From IMG/VR virus record IMGVR_UViG_3300008952_000137, positions 1-37,605 of that record: 37,605 nucleotides of DNA. One strand, given 5' to 3'. The position numbers and the translations under genes were made by a program. Shown here in pieces: positions 14,842-22,018 of this stretch. The stretch is from a virus. The notes below the pieces were generated by a model, which did not search any database, was not told the origin of the DNA, and saw only the letters and a program-made list of their open reading frames with translations. How positions within the stretch are numbered: position 1 is the first letter of the stretch; each line of letters begins with the position of its first letter.

Positions 14842-15334
14842 AGGCGATGTAAGTGGAAAACTAGAATGTATGTATGATTCTTGTAGAAAAGAATTAAACG
14901 ACATTTTAGAAAATAAAAAAGAGCAGAATGTTTCATGGGTTCAAGGGGATAATGGTAAGAAGTATTTTACTGTTCCAACACTTGTGAAACAACTGCGTAA
15001 ACATTTTGGTTTTGAATTAACATTGAAAGCCAAAAAAATAGATGACATGGGCGATTATGTTCATGTTCATTATGGCTTATACTATGGCGATACAGAACTG
15101 TCGTGTGGTACTAGCCAAAAACCAAGAAACCTAACTGCTGGAGATTTGGTAGGCACAAATGCAATAGAGTGTGCTGAAACTGCTGCAATAGGAAGAACTC
15201 TTAAATTCTTTTTCGGTGTGAATAGTGATGTAGCAAACGATGAAGAAATTAAGTACAGTAAGGGAATAAATAATAAACTTACTGTGATTGAAACGCTTGA
15301 GAAAAGGAGGGAAAATGTACCAAGCAAAAACTAA
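14834..15334 (+). CDS. Rad52/ERF-like single-strand annealing protein candidate
   Basis: A 166-aa protein carrying the motif GTNAIECAETAAIGRTLKFFFG near residues 112-133, which resembles the conserved AETSAIGRAL segment of phage ERF/Rad52-type annealing proteins and relatives. The preceding beta region (YFTVPTLVKQLRKHFGFELT, then YVHVHYGLYYGDTELSCG) fits their beta-beta-beta-alpha core. The start at 14834 follows TGGAGG by five bases. Its neighbours are an SSB-like protein, a RecB-type nuclease and a resolvase, forming a compact recombination module. The family assignment rests on one motif and context. Confidence 0.5.
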   Translation: MLKGDVSGKLECMYDSCRKELNDILENKKEQNVSWVQGDNGKKYFTVPTLVKQLRKHFGFELTLKAKKIDDMGDYVHVHYGLYYGDTELSCGTSQKPRNLTAGDLVGTNAIECAETAAIGRTLKFFFGVNSDVANDEEIKYSKGINNKLTVIETLEKRRENVPSKN

Positions 15335-15686
15335 AGACAAAAAATCAGAAGCCATCCAATATGGACCAAAGACACCAGCGAGAATATCGTTGCGTAGGTC
15401 AAAGTTTTGGAAACCTGAAAAGAAACATGATGGTACTGATAAGAACGCAAAGTTTTATGGATATGCTACCGATAAGGATGGTACTCTATATAAACTTTCG
15501 ATGTGGGATAATGAAAAGGACTCTGTATTGGACAAAGTCTTTGCTTCAAACAATAACTATCCCATAACATTGAGTGGTTCGTTAGAATGTATGTTTGTGA
15601 AGTGTGAGGGTAAAAAACCTGATCAGGTTTCTGTACCTCAACCATCACAAGACAATGACGACCCATTTACTGACGACAAATTTTAG
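15315..15686 (+). CDS. Possible single-stranded-DNA-binding protein
   Basis: A 123-aa protein with an internal beta-rich region (NAKFYGYATDKDGTLYKLSM, then YPITLSGSLECMFV) and an acidic C-terminus, DNDDPFTDDKF. SSB proteins use an acidic tail containing DDPF or DDIPF to recruit replication partners, and phage SSB analogues often share only that tail. The start follows AGGAGG and overlaps the previous gene by 20 bases. Position between an annealing-type protein and DNA-binding genes agrees. The OB fold cannot be proved by eye. Confidence 0.5.
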   Translation: MYQAKTKDKKSEAIQYGPKTPARISLRRSKFWKPEKKHDGTDKNAKFYGYATDKDGTLYKLSMWDNEKDSVLDKVFASNNNYPITLSGSLECMFVKCEGKKPDQVSVPQPSQDNDDPFTDDKF

Positions 15687-15698
15687 GAAGGAGGTATC

Positions 15699-16214
15699 AT
15701 GAACCATAAACAACTAAAATCAGTCGTTAAAACACTTGAGAAAATGGGTGTTAAACTAAAACCGACACAAGTCGTTGAATTAACTTTGAAACATATTGAC
15801 AGTCCTACTGTTGATACGATTAAAGTTAAACGACCAGTCGGTAGACCGAAAGGAAGTGTTACTCCAAAAGCATCTAATACTGTATCACTTCCTGATAAGA
15901 AACCTCATGTCATAAAAAAGCATGAGGATTCTGACAATCCTACAAAGTATGTTTTAGCCAAAATGGTTAAGGAGCCAATAGATGACTATGACAAAATTGT
16001 GTTCACTTACTTGATGGATTGTAAACACAATATATCTGAAAGAGGTTTAGCAATTAAATTAAATCTGACAGGCGATGACATCAGATTAACTGCTAGTCTT
16101 TATAAAGGTATGAATAGAAAAATTGTAAATAGGGAACAACTGCAAGGAACTTACTTATACTTTACAGTTAAAGAAAACTTGCCTATATTACAAACAATTA
16201 TAGGGGGCAGATAA
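15699..16214 (+). CDS. Probable DNA-binding protein with AT-hook motif
   Basis: A 171-aa protein with the AT-hook-like sequence VKRPVGRPKGS at residues 43-53, a minor-groove binder of AT-rich DNA, within a basic linker. The C-terminal half (ISERGLAIKLNLTGDDIRLT, then FTVKENLPILQTI) looks like a small helix-turn-helix or winged-helix unit. Start supported by AAGGAGG. It sits inside the recombination/replication cluster; regulator or replication accessory are both possible. Confidence 0.5.
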   Translation: MNHKQLKSVVKTLEKMGVKLKPTQVVELTLKHIDSPTVDTIKVKRPVGRPKGSVTPKASNTVSLPDKKPHVIKKHEDSDNPTKYVLAKMVKEPIDDYDKIVFTYLMDCKHNISERGLAIKLNLTGDDIRLTASLYKGMNRKIVNREQLQGTYLYFTVKENLPILQTIIGGR

Positions 16215-16215
16215 T

Positions 16216-16380
16216 ATGGCTACTATAACAACAAGAATAAATGGCAAACTCGTTAGAGGTAAAAGTGTTGCTAGTATTTTTGGAAAACTGTTGAAACGAC
16301 CATTACATAAGGAAAAAGACAAAGGTCTTTGTATGATCGATATACAGAAAATACTTTTAAAAAAAAAGTATAAAATATAA
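16216..16380 (+). CDS. Small basic protein (54 aa)
   Basis: A short gene from ATG 16216, just after the previous stop, with GGGGG upstream. The 54-aa product starts MATITTRINGKLVRGKSVAS and ends in a lysine-rich ILLKKKYKI tail; it is strongly basic and may bind nucleic acid. A terminator-like hairpin follows directly, which supports it as the last gene of a transcription unit. No family recognised. Confidence 0.45.
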   Translation: MATITTRINGKLVRGKSVASIFGKLLKRPLHKEKDKGLCMIDIQKILLKKKYKI

Positions 16381-16387
16381 ACTAAAC

Positions 16388-16411
16388 GAGGGGGCGAGAA
16401 ATCGCCCTCTC
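16388..16411 (+). terminator. GAAA-tetraloop hairpin between genes
   Basis: GAGGGGGCGA (16388-16397), loop GAAA, then TCGCCCTCTC (16402-16411): a ten-pair GC-rich stem with one G-U pair and a stable GNRA loop. The following ATTAATTTT is only partly U-rich, so it may be a weak terminator or an mRNA-stabilising stem. Confidence 0.6.
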
Positions 16412-16436
16412 ATTAATTTTAAAGAGAGGTTAAAAA

Positions 16437-17195
16437 ATGAATGGACTAAAAAAATATAATATAGAAAGATTATCTTATTCTACTCTTTCTAATTTCAGGG
16501 AAAGACCTGATTTGTGGTTTTTGAATAAGATATGTGGATATAAATTTCCCTCAAACCCAGCAATGAAAAGAGGCAATTATGTTGAGGAGGGAATACATGC
16601 TTACTTATCTGATAAAGGTAATGTAGATGAGGTGTGTCAAGTTACTACTGAATTGTTTGCATCACATTGTAAACAACAAGAGTATGATGTTGAAAAAACT
16701 CAAAAAGAAATTCCCAATATTGCTAGAGGTATCAAAGAGGGTGTCAAAAAACTTACACCATTTGGGAAACCAATTTCTTATCAAAAACAAATAGATATAG
16801 AGTTGTTGGGTGTAACCATCAGAGGGTACACAGACTTCGAGTTTTTAAATGAAAAAACTGGAGAACTGTTTTTTATTGATTTAAAGACCAGTAGTCAGTT
16901 AAAGAAAAAAGTTTCATTTAACCATAACTGTCAAACTAGCATTTATAATAGGGCAACTAATACACCTCAAAAGGTTTTATATGTCCGAACAAGTGCTAAT
17001 CCTGATAGCTTATTGTTAGATGCAGAAAATGATTCTAAATATATAGAATATCTAGAAAGGCAGATTAAAGCGATGAATCTTCTTCTAGAAAAATGCGACA
17101 AAGAGGAATTAAAACAACTCATTGTTCCTAATGTTGATGCTTTTCATTGGGATAAGGAATCAATAAAAGCAAGAAAGGAGGTATGGGGAATATGA
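16437..17195 (+). CDS. PD-(D/E)XK nuclease, RecB/Cas4-like
   Basis: A 252-aa nuclease of the RecB-type PD-(D/E)XK group. SYSTLSNFRERPDLWFLNK (13-31) is the family's opening segment, followed by RGNYVEEGIH (45-54), GYTDFEF with Asp133, FIDLKTS with Asp148 and Lys150, and the RecB-family QxxxY as QTSIY (Gln166, Tyr170). These residues bind metal and cut DNA. It probably acts as an exonuclease with the annealing-type and SSB-like proteins in phage recombination. GAGAGG precedes the start; the stop overlaps the next ATG as ATGA. Confidence 0.82.
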   Translation: MNGLKKYNIERLSYSTLSNFRERPDLWFLNKICGYKFPSNPAMKRGNYVEEGIHAYLSDKGNVDEVCQVTTELFASHCKQQEYDVEKTQKEIPNIARGIKEGVKKLTPFGKPISYQKQIDIELLGVTIRGYTDFEFLNEKTGELFFIDLKTSSQLKKKVSFNHNCQTSIYNRATNTPQKVLYVRTSANPDSLLLDAENDSKYIEYLERQIKAMNLLLEKCDKEELKQLIVPNVDAFHWDKESIKARKEVWGI

Positions 17196-17575
17196 AACAA
17201 GTACATATAATACATTGTTACGAAGCAGATGTTGGAGATAGTGGAAAAAAAGAGTTAGTTAATAAGATTGAAACTAGGAAGATTAAACAACCATTATCTT
17301 TATCAGAAATGCAAAGTATCGTAGAGGGCAGTATTGAATGTTATCCAGCAAGTTTGCCAAAAATGATAAGTAAACTTCCTGACAGTCGGAAGATTACTGA
17401 AATGTGGATTAACGAAGAAGGCAGATTTACTAAACCAATAAATCATTTAGCAACACAAATTGCTTATGAGATATTTGGTGCAGATAAGGTAACAGGCAGA
17501 ATACCTGACACTAATCAAATGGTTTTAAGTGTTCATGGTACTGTATTTATTAATGATAATTGGAGGGTTAGTTAA
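17192..17575 (+). CDS. Hypothetical protein, DUF3846-like
   Basis: A 127-aa protein whose core, LSLSEMQSIVEGSIECYP, then MWINEEGRF, PINHLATQI and ADKVTGRI, follows the outline of DUF3846-type phage proteins (an index or clamp-like small domain of unknown role). The start at 17192 makes an ATGA overlap with the nuclease; the ATG at 17183 lies only one base from AAGGAGG and is less likely. The next gene begins at its stop (TAATG). Confidence 0.5.
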   Translation: MKQVHIIHCYEADVGDSGKKELVNKIETRKIKQPLSLSEMQSIVEGSIECYPASLPKMISKLPDSRKITEMWINEEGRFTKPINHLATQIAYEIFGADKVTGRIPDTNQMVLSVHGTVFINDNWRVS

Positions 17576-17859
17576 TGTTAGACGCTACTGTTAAAAAACT
17601 ATGGAATGGGTGCATAAGTTTAAGAGAAAATTGGATTAAACTTGGCATTGCTAATGGAGGACTGCGTGTTGAATTAAGAATAAAAGGAAAGGTAAAAGGA
17701 CAAATGCGAATACCTCCCTCAACACTAGAAAGGTCATTGCTTTCAAAACCGACTTCTGTTATTTCTAAAATTGATGGGCAACCATACAACTTATATGATG
17801 TTAGATGGACACCTATCAATGATACTAATATGGAATTATTTGGGAGGTTAAAAGGATGA
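17575..17859 (+). CDS. Hypothetical protein
   Basis: A 94-aa basic protein, with CISLRENWIKLGIANGGLRV and QMRIPPSTLERSLLSKPTSV as main features and no recognisable motif. It has TAATG coupling with the previous gene and GGAGGG upstream. Its stop lies a few bases before the next gene's unusual start. The function is unknown; the neighbourhood suggests DNA metabolism or regulation. Confidence 0.5.
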   Translation: MLDATVKKLWNGCISLRENWIKLGIANGGLRVELRIKGKVKGQMRIPPSTLERSLLSKPTSVISKIDGQPYNLYDVRWTPINDTNMELFGRLKG

Positions 17860-17863
17860 TAAA

Positions 17864-18181
17864 TTGTGGTCTGAAATTAAACTTTGGAGATCTGTCATTA
17901 AAAGAGCAATCTTGGATTGTTGTGGCATTTTTGAAGATAGTAAAATCCTTAATAAACCAAAGAAGAAAAAGAAGATTATGCAAGAGGCAGATAACTGGTT
18001 TATGTCTGATGATTATATGACAGTTTGCGATTTTGCTAATATGGAAAAATCAAATGTTAAAATGATTAAAGAAAAATCTATCAAAGCATTTAAAACTAAA
18101 CTAAAAAATAACTCTACAATTTTATCAACATTGTTGGATAGAATATTTAGTAGATTTAAAGGAGATAATAATGGCAACTAG
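17864..18181 (+). CDS. Phage protein of unknown function with TTG start
   Basis: A 105-aa protein beginning at TTG 17864, with AAGGA about seven bases upstream; TTG is the only usable start after the in-frame stop at 17849. LWSEIKLWRSVIKRAILDCC and NWFMSDDYMTVCDFANM resemble a family of small phage proteins that pair a helical N-terminus with a W-F-S/D-x-DFxxVC-xxA motif; their role is unknown. An ATG at 17856 in another frame would give a 54-aa product and overlaps the previous stop, but lacks that family pattern. Confidence 0.55.
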   Translation: MWSEIKLWRSVIKRAILDCCGIFEDSKILNKPKKKKKIMQEADNWFMSDDYMTVCDFANMEKSNVKMIKEKSIKAFKTKLKNNSTILSTLLDRIFSRFKGDNNGN

Positions 18182-18455
18182 AAAATATCTTACTACTTAT
18201 GAAGTGAAACATAAAAAGTATATAGGAAGAAAATTAAAATCACGAAGATTACAACTTGGTTTAACACAGACTAAAGTTGGAAAACTTGTAGGAGTCACTT
18301 TTCAACAAGTACAGAAATATGAAAAGGGAGTAAATGCTCTTTCAGGTGCTTTAGTTAAAAGGATGGGATATGCACTACAAATTCCTCGTTGTAAGATTGG
18401 TTATTTAATATATAAGTATAATCATGGGTTTAAAAGCAAAACGCAAAGGAACTAG
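18171..18455 (+). CDS. XRE-family transcriptional regulator
   Basis: A 94-aa Cro/CI-type helix-turn-helix protein. The HTH lies at about residues 16-70: RLQLGLTQTKVGKLVGVTFQ, then QVQKYEKGVNALSG. The GVTFQQVQKYEKG-N-S form is typical of alphaproteobacterial regulators, which gives a host hint. There is no oligomerisation or cleavage domain, so this is a small Cro-like repressor or activator, not a CI. AAAGGAG precedes the start. With no integrase in the genome, it more likely times early and late expression than maintains lysogeny. Confidence 0.85.
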   Translation: MATRKYLTTYEVKHKKYIGRKLKSRRLQLGLTQTKVGKLVGVTFQQVQKYEKGVNALSGALVKRMGYALQIPRCKIGYLIYKYNHGFKSKTQRN

Positions 18456-18768
18456 GGTAGAATACAAGATTGTAAAACTTCTTGAAAAAGAGGGTTTATA
18501 TTCTCGTAGACAACCGATGTCAGGCAGTCTTATTGGTTTACCTCATGATGTAGTTGTTAAGATTCCTCATTTAGGGGAACTTAATATTGAGGTTAAGGCA
18601 AGGGCTGGTGGTACTGGTTTTAAAACTTTAGCAAGATGGATAGGTTCAGCAGATTTATTAATGTTAGTAGAAGACAGAGAGGACCCAAAAGTTGTCATGT
18701 CTTGGAGAACATTTAAAAAATTTCTTGATTTATCTAAAACTGCTGATGATTATTTTCAACATCCATAG
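18424..18768 (+). CDS. Holliday-junction resolvase-like nuclease (Hjc-type)
   Basis: A 114-aa nuclease of the Hjc/VRR-like PD-(D/E)XK type. Hallmarks are KRKGTRVEYKIVKLLEKEG with Glu13, RQPMSGSLIG, DVV with Asp42, and IEVKAR with Glu56 and Lys58. The Ser-Gly-Ser segment and the D-ExK pair match archaeal-type resolvases found in phages. It would resolve branched DNA before packaging. It overlaps the regulator gene by 32 bases and has no strong ribosome site, so coupling is likely. Confidence 0.78.
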   Translation: MGLKAKRKGTRVEYKIVKLLEKEGLYSRRQPMSGSLIGLPHDVVVKIPHLGELNIEVKARAGGTGFKTLARWIGSADLLMLVEDREDPKVVMSWRTFKKFLDLSKTADDYFQHP

Positions 18769-18777
18769 GAGGATAAA

Positions 18778-18924
18778 ATGATAAAAACAACTATCGTAAA
18801 ATTGTCTGATATTGTAAAACATCCTACAATGAGATTAGATGCAAAATATTGGATAAAGAAACAAAATAAAAAAGGAGGAAAAAGTGATAACAGAACAAAG
18901 ACTAGAAAAAGCACTAATATATAG
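18778..18924 (+). CDS. Small phage protein (48 aa) with RLDAKYW motif
   Basis: A short gene preceded by AGGAGG, starting at 18778 and overlapping the next gene by 41 bases. The product includes VKLSDIVKHPTMRLDAKYWI, a pattern I recognise from tiny phage proteins of unknown role, often written RLDAxYW/Y. A strong ribosome site and that recurring motif argue that it is real. Confidence 0.55.
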   Translation: MIKTTIVKLSDIVKHPTMRLDAKYWIKKQNKKGGKSDNRTKTRKSTNI

Positions 18925-19213
18925 GGCAGAAACAGACGAAGAACATGCCAAACTAAAAACAAAAGTAGAGTATTTAGATTGGAAGAAAAAAAAGCTAAAA
19001 GGCGATTTCATTACTAACAAATGTTCAGATAATTTAAGTCTAGGAGTTAGAAGTGAGAAATGGTATGCAAGTGAAGATTATGGAAAGTTTATTGAAGAAC
19101 ATAGTAAGGAATATGAGAAGTTTAATGTTCTAGATAATAAACGAAAAACAGAGGGTATTATAATTGACTTATTTAGAACTTTAGAAGCAAGTAGAAGAAA
19201 AAATAACATATAA
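18884..19213 (+). CDS. Conserved phage protein, coiled, GTG start
   Basis: A 109-aa helical protein starting at GTG 18884, with AAGGAGG five bases upstream. EQRLEKALIYRAETDEEHAK is followed by heptad-like helix, a YASEDYGKFIEEH segment and the C-terminal TEGIIIDLFRTLEASRRKNNI. This layout belongs to a widespread phage family of unknown function that lies beside replication and recombination genes. No catalytic residues are evident; an accessory role in DNA replication is inference from position. Confidence 0.6.
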   Translation: MITEQRLEKALIYRAETDEEHAKLKTKVEYLDWKKKKLKGDFITNKCSDNLSLGVRSEKWYASEDYGKFIEEHSKEYEKFNVLDNKRKTEGIIIDLFRTLEASRRKNNI

Positions 19214-19230
19214 TACATTTAGGAGGTTAA

Positions 19231-20013
19231 ATGTCAGGATATGTCAAAATAAGTAGGGCGATTTTTGGACATGGTATGTTCAAAGAAGAACCATATACAG
19301 AAACACAAGCATGGATTTGGTTTATATGTGGTGCAAGTTATAAAGATGACACAGTAAGGGTAGGTCATTTAATAGTTGATGTCAAAAGGGGCGAATATGT
19401 GGCAAGTATTCGTTTTTTAGCCAAAAAGTTTAAGTGGACTACCAGTAGGGTTAAGCGATTTTTAGACCGACTAACAAGAGGTAAGATGGTAACAACGAAA
19501 GCGACACAGGGCATAACATCAATTAACCTTTTAAACTATGACGAATATCAATTCTTCATTCAACCAACGACACACAAACAAGGACAGGTTCATATCAAAA
19601 CCGACACTAATATAAGTAAAGAAGTAAATAAAATAAATATATATACTTCACAATTTGAATTATATTGGTCTAGCATACCGAGTAAAATGAGGAAAGGTAA
19701 GGGAAAGGCATTTAAAGCATTTAAAAAGGCAAAATACGAACTAACAATAGAAGAACTATCAGAGAGGTACAGAAAACACCATGAACTTAATAACGAGTTT
19801 ACCAAACATCCAGCAACATGGTTAAATCAAGAATGCTGGTTAGATGATGAGGTTCAGGAAACCAAAGGACAACCGACCCTTATAGATAGGATGGTATCTT
19901 TAGGTTATAAACATTTAAGCAGATTTGGAGATTATGAGGAGTTTACCAAAGATGGTAAAAAGTACAAAATTCATCGTTTCAAAAAAAATGCAACAATAGA
20001 ACTTGATTCTTAA
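19231..20013 (+). CDS. Phage replication initiation protein (winged helix, O-like)
   Basis: A 260-aa protein with an N-terminal winged-helix region (AWIWFICGASYKDD, VDVKRGEYVASIRFLAKKFK, SRVKRFLDRLTRGKMV; residues 25-90), the form of phage replication initiators that bind origin DNA. The C-terminal part (FELYWSSIPSKM, then a helical region ending HPATWLNQECW) resembles the domain that contacts the host replicative helicase in phage DnaT/O-like proteins. With no phage polymerase present, replication would rely on host enzymes recruited by this protein. AGGAGG precedes the start; a hairpin follows downstream. Confidence 0.72.
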   Translation: MSGYVKISRAIFGHGMFKEEPYTETQAWIWFICGASYKDDTVRVGHLIVDVKRGEYVASIRFLAKKFKWTTSRVKRFLDRLTRGKMVTTKATQGITSINLLNYDEYQFFIQPTTHKQGQVHIKTDTNISKEVNKINIYTSQFELYWSSIPSKMRKGKGKAFKAFKKAKYELTIEELSERYRKHHELNNEFTKHPATWLNQECWLDDEVQETKGQPTLIDRMVSLGYKHLSRFGDYEEFTKDGKKYKIHRFKKNATIELDS

Positions 20014-20086
20014 TATAAAAACTTATAGACATAAATTGAAGTGATTAAGAGATATTAACCTCCCTCTTTAGTCATTTTTACCTCCT

Positions 20087-20124
20087 TGAGGGTAAGTTTT
20101 TATTATATAGTTTACTTACCCTCA
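20087..20124 (+). terminator. 11-base perfect inverted repeat after the replication gene
   Basis: TGAGGGTAAGT (20087-20097) and ACTTACCCTCA (20114-20124) are exact inverted copies around an AT-rich 16-base loop containing TATTATATAG. It ends the replication gene block. Without a U tract it may be a factor-dependent terminator, an mRNA end, or a protein site with promoter-like AT DNA in the centre. Confidence 0.5.
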
Positions 20125-20132
20125 TTAAAAAT

Positions 20133-20336
20133 ATGAAAAAAAAATGGTTTAAAATTAAAGTTTGGAAAAGGGGGGACTACGATTTACTTCAAGAATGTGA
20201 TAGGGAATTAACAGATGTTCAAGTTAAAAATTTTAAAGTGGATAAACAACACCGAGGAACGATTGAAGAAATTAAAAAACAAGTTAAAAGAACCACATCC
20301 AAAACAACTAAAGGAACAGATAATAAATCTAGATGA
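20133..20336 (+). CDS. Small basic hypothetical protein
   Basis: A 67-aa lysine- and arginine-rich protein beginning MKKKWFKIKVWKRGDYDLLQ; the C-terminal half is a highly charged helix. It starts just after the inverted repeat at 20087-20124. There is no recognisable family. A two-base gap leads to the next gene. It might be a small nucleic-acid-binding protein. Confidence 0.45.
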   Translation: MKKKWFKIKVWKRGDYDLLQECDRELTDVQVKNFKVDKQHRGTIEEIKKQVKRTTSKTTKGTDNKSR

Positions 20337-20337
20337 T

Positions 20338-20538
20338 ATGTTGTCAGTTGGTTTGGTAGACGATGGTATATTAAAGGCAGAGATATTACATAATAAGAAA
20401 GAAGTTATTATTCGTATCAGAGGTTTCGCTAATGAATTCAGAGCATTTGATTGGGCAAAGTTACAAAGTATTATGTGGCAAACAGACCAAGATGCAAAAC
20501 AACTGTTAGAAAAAAACCCAAAAAAACTATTAAACTAA
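20338..20538 (+). CDS. Small hypothetical protein
   Basis: A 66-aa protein from ATG 20338, two bases after the previous stop. The frame is open from 20215, but the upstream part overlaps the previous gene by 121 bases and is poorly supported. The content (ILHNKKEVIIRIRGFANEFR, then DWAKLQSIMWQ) looks like a compact folded domain of unknown role. The stop overlaps the next start as TAATG. Confidence 0.45.
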   Translation: MLSVGLVDDGILKAEILHNKKEVIIRIRGFANEFRAFDWAKLQSIMWQTDQDAKQLLEKNPKKLLN

Positions 20539-21173
20539 TGTTATCAGTTAAAGTATCATCTAATATCAAACAGTTTGAAAAGCAGATGTCTAGATTTGCT
20601 AAAAGACAATTACCCTTTGTTGCTAGTAGAACATTAAATCAATGTGCTAAACATGTCAGACAAGACGCTATTAACAAGACATTTAAGATGGGTTTTAAAT
20701 CAGCTAATGCAAGTAGGTTTGCAAGAGGTGTATTAAGAATGAAGTTTAGTAATAAGAGAGATTTTGCAAGAGGTAAGTTACAATCATCTGTACTAGACAC
20801 TACTGGTAAAGACTATCTATTAACACATCAACATGGAGGAACAAGGACTCCAAAATCAGGTCAGTTTATAGCAGTACCATCAAGAGATACGAAAAGAAAG
20901 TTAGGATTCAAGAGAAATGTTAAGTTCAGACCTAAACACCTATCCCAAGAAAAAGGTGTGTTTGTCATGCCAAATAAAAAGGGGGGTAGGTCTCGATTTG
21001 TAATGATGCAAAAGGTAGGAGATAAAAGGAAATTACTCTATTCATTCGTACCAAGTGTACCTAATCCAAAAAGATTAAACTTTTATGAGAGGGGTGGGGT
21101 ATTAGTTAAAAGAATAATTACGAGTGTATTCACATCAGAGTTTAATAAAGCGAAAAGGAATATAAAATTCTAA
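20538..21173 (+). CDS. Minor tail/neck protein, gpZ-like
   Basis: A 211-aa basic protein resembling lambda gpZ-type or HK97 gp10-like tail-completion proteins: QLPFVASRTLNQCAKHVRQD (residues 33-52) matches the ALNRTARxAR segment, and HGGTRTPKSGQFIAVPS the IGGTRxPKxxxxxVP segment. Such proteins sit at the head-tail neck or tail end. It lies apart from the other head-tail genes, between the replication genes and the accessory island. The start at 20538 overlaps the previous stop; an extension to 20451 is not needed. Moderate confidence. Confidence 0.5.
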   Translation: MLSVKVSSNIKQFEKQMSRFAKRQLPFVASRTLNQCAKHVRQDAINKTFKMGFKSANASRFARGVLRMKFSNKRDFARGKLQSSVLDTTGKDYLLTHQHGGTRTPKSGQFIAVPSRDTKRKLGFKRNVKFRPKHLSQEKGVFVMPNKKGGRSRFVMMQKVGDKRKLLYSFVPSVPNPKRLNFYERGGVLVKRIITSVFTSEFNKAKRNIKF

Positions 21174-21343
21174 TTCATACTAAAAACCCTTATAATAGGG
21201 GTATATATCAAGAAAAAGACCAAAAAAGCTAGGAAAATAAGGTACTTTAGACCATTATTGCCTTGGGTTTGCCCGACCTCCAACTCTTTCTAGTCAGGCA
21301 TAATATATTTGCGTTTCGTTTCGTTTTCTTATAGATACGAAAT
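21174..21343 (+). promoter_or_regulatory. Intergenic region before the accessory island
   Basis: A 170-base stretch without a gene. It holds an inverted copy of the 10-base ATAAGGGTTT motif at 21184-21193, a weak stem ACCCTT/GGGGT near 21186-21202, a CGTTT tandem repeat at 21312-21326 and a possible promoter TTGCGT-15-TATAGA at 21309-21335 just upstream of the ATG at 21344. The spacing is short, so the promoter is tentative. It is the likely start point for transcription of the accessory and packaging genes. Confidence 0.4.
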
Positions 21344-22018
21344 ATGTCAGATAAATTAAAGATAGAATTATCAAGTCCATTTGGACCAACAATACTTAAA
21401 GCAAAATTACCTGAAGAACTTATAAAAGATTTTAATAAAGATTGTGATGACATTGTTGCCAAGAAAAAAGAACAAGTTGATTGGTCAGACCAGTTAGCTG
21501 GTAGAGTAAAAGAAGAATGGCATATTTCAAAAGACTCATCATCTAAATATTATTCTTGGGTAGGTGCAGTTACTTCTAGATATTTATTTCCTAGTGATAA
21601 AATGTATCAAGAAAATAAAGATAAGTTATCAGTTGGAATTGCAAGTGGTTGGTATGTAAGACAGTTTGCTGGAGAGTTTAACCCATACCATTTCCATACT
21701 GGGTGCCAAGTATCATGTATTGGGTATTTAAAACTTCCTGAAGATATAAATGAATATTGGAAAGAAGAAGATAAAGACCACAACCCTTTCGGAGGTTATC
21801 TAGATTTTAGATATGGAACTATTGGATTAAATTGTCCAAACAATATTAAAGTGAAACCTCAAGTTGGGGATTTTTATATGTTTCCCTCTTATTTAGATCA
21901 TTGTGTTTATCCATTTAAAAGTAAATATATTAATTTTGAACCTCAAGGAGAAAGACGAAGTTTTAGTTTAAACATTATCTTTGGAAATAAAAACAATGAG
22001 AACGATAATAAATCTTAA
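21344..22018 (+). CDS. 2-oxoglutarate/Fe(II)-dependent oxygenase
   Basis: A 224-aa enzyme of the putative 2OG-Fe(II) oxygenase family common in marine phages (2OG-FeII_Oxy_5 type). The core motif is NPYHFHTGCQVSCIGYLKLP at 113-132 with the metal-binding His116/His118, then KPQVGDFYMFPSYLDHCVYP at 171-190 with the distal His186, and GERRSFSLNI with an Arg for 2-oxoglutarate. The double-stranded beta-helix order is complete. Substrates of phage members are unknown; hydroxylation of a protein, nucleobase or small metabolite is possible. It leads the accessory island and overlaps the ParB-domain gene by 23 bases. Confidence 0.82.
   Translation: MSDKLKIELSSPFGPTILKAKLPEELIKDFNKDCDDIVAKKKEQVDWSDQLAGRVKEEWHISKDSSSKYYSWVGAVTSRYLFPSDKMYQENKDKLSVGIASGWYVRQFAGEFNPYHFHTGCQVSCIGYLKLPEDINEYWKEEDKDHNPFGGYLDFRYGTIGLNCPNNIKVKPQVGDFYMFPSYLDHCVYPFKSKYINFEPQGERRSFSLNIIFGNKNNENDNKS

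Noticed and set aside
18171-18455. Lysogeny repressor as evidence of a temperate phage
   Set aside because: The regulator is a lone small HTH protein without a CI-type domain, and no integrase, excisionase or attachment site is visible.
20215-20337. Upstream extension of the 66-aa gene at 20338
   Set aside because: It would overlap the preceding gene by 121 bases, and the start at 20338 directly follows the previous stop.
20451-20537. Upstream extension of the gpZ-like gene
   Set aside because: The TAATG overlap at 20536-20540 gives a better start, and the family-like sequence begins there.
21240-21300. Structured RNA suggested by TGCC...GGCA and TGGG...CCC pairings
   Set aside because: Stems are short with mismatches and I cannot show conservation; kept only as part of the intergenic description.
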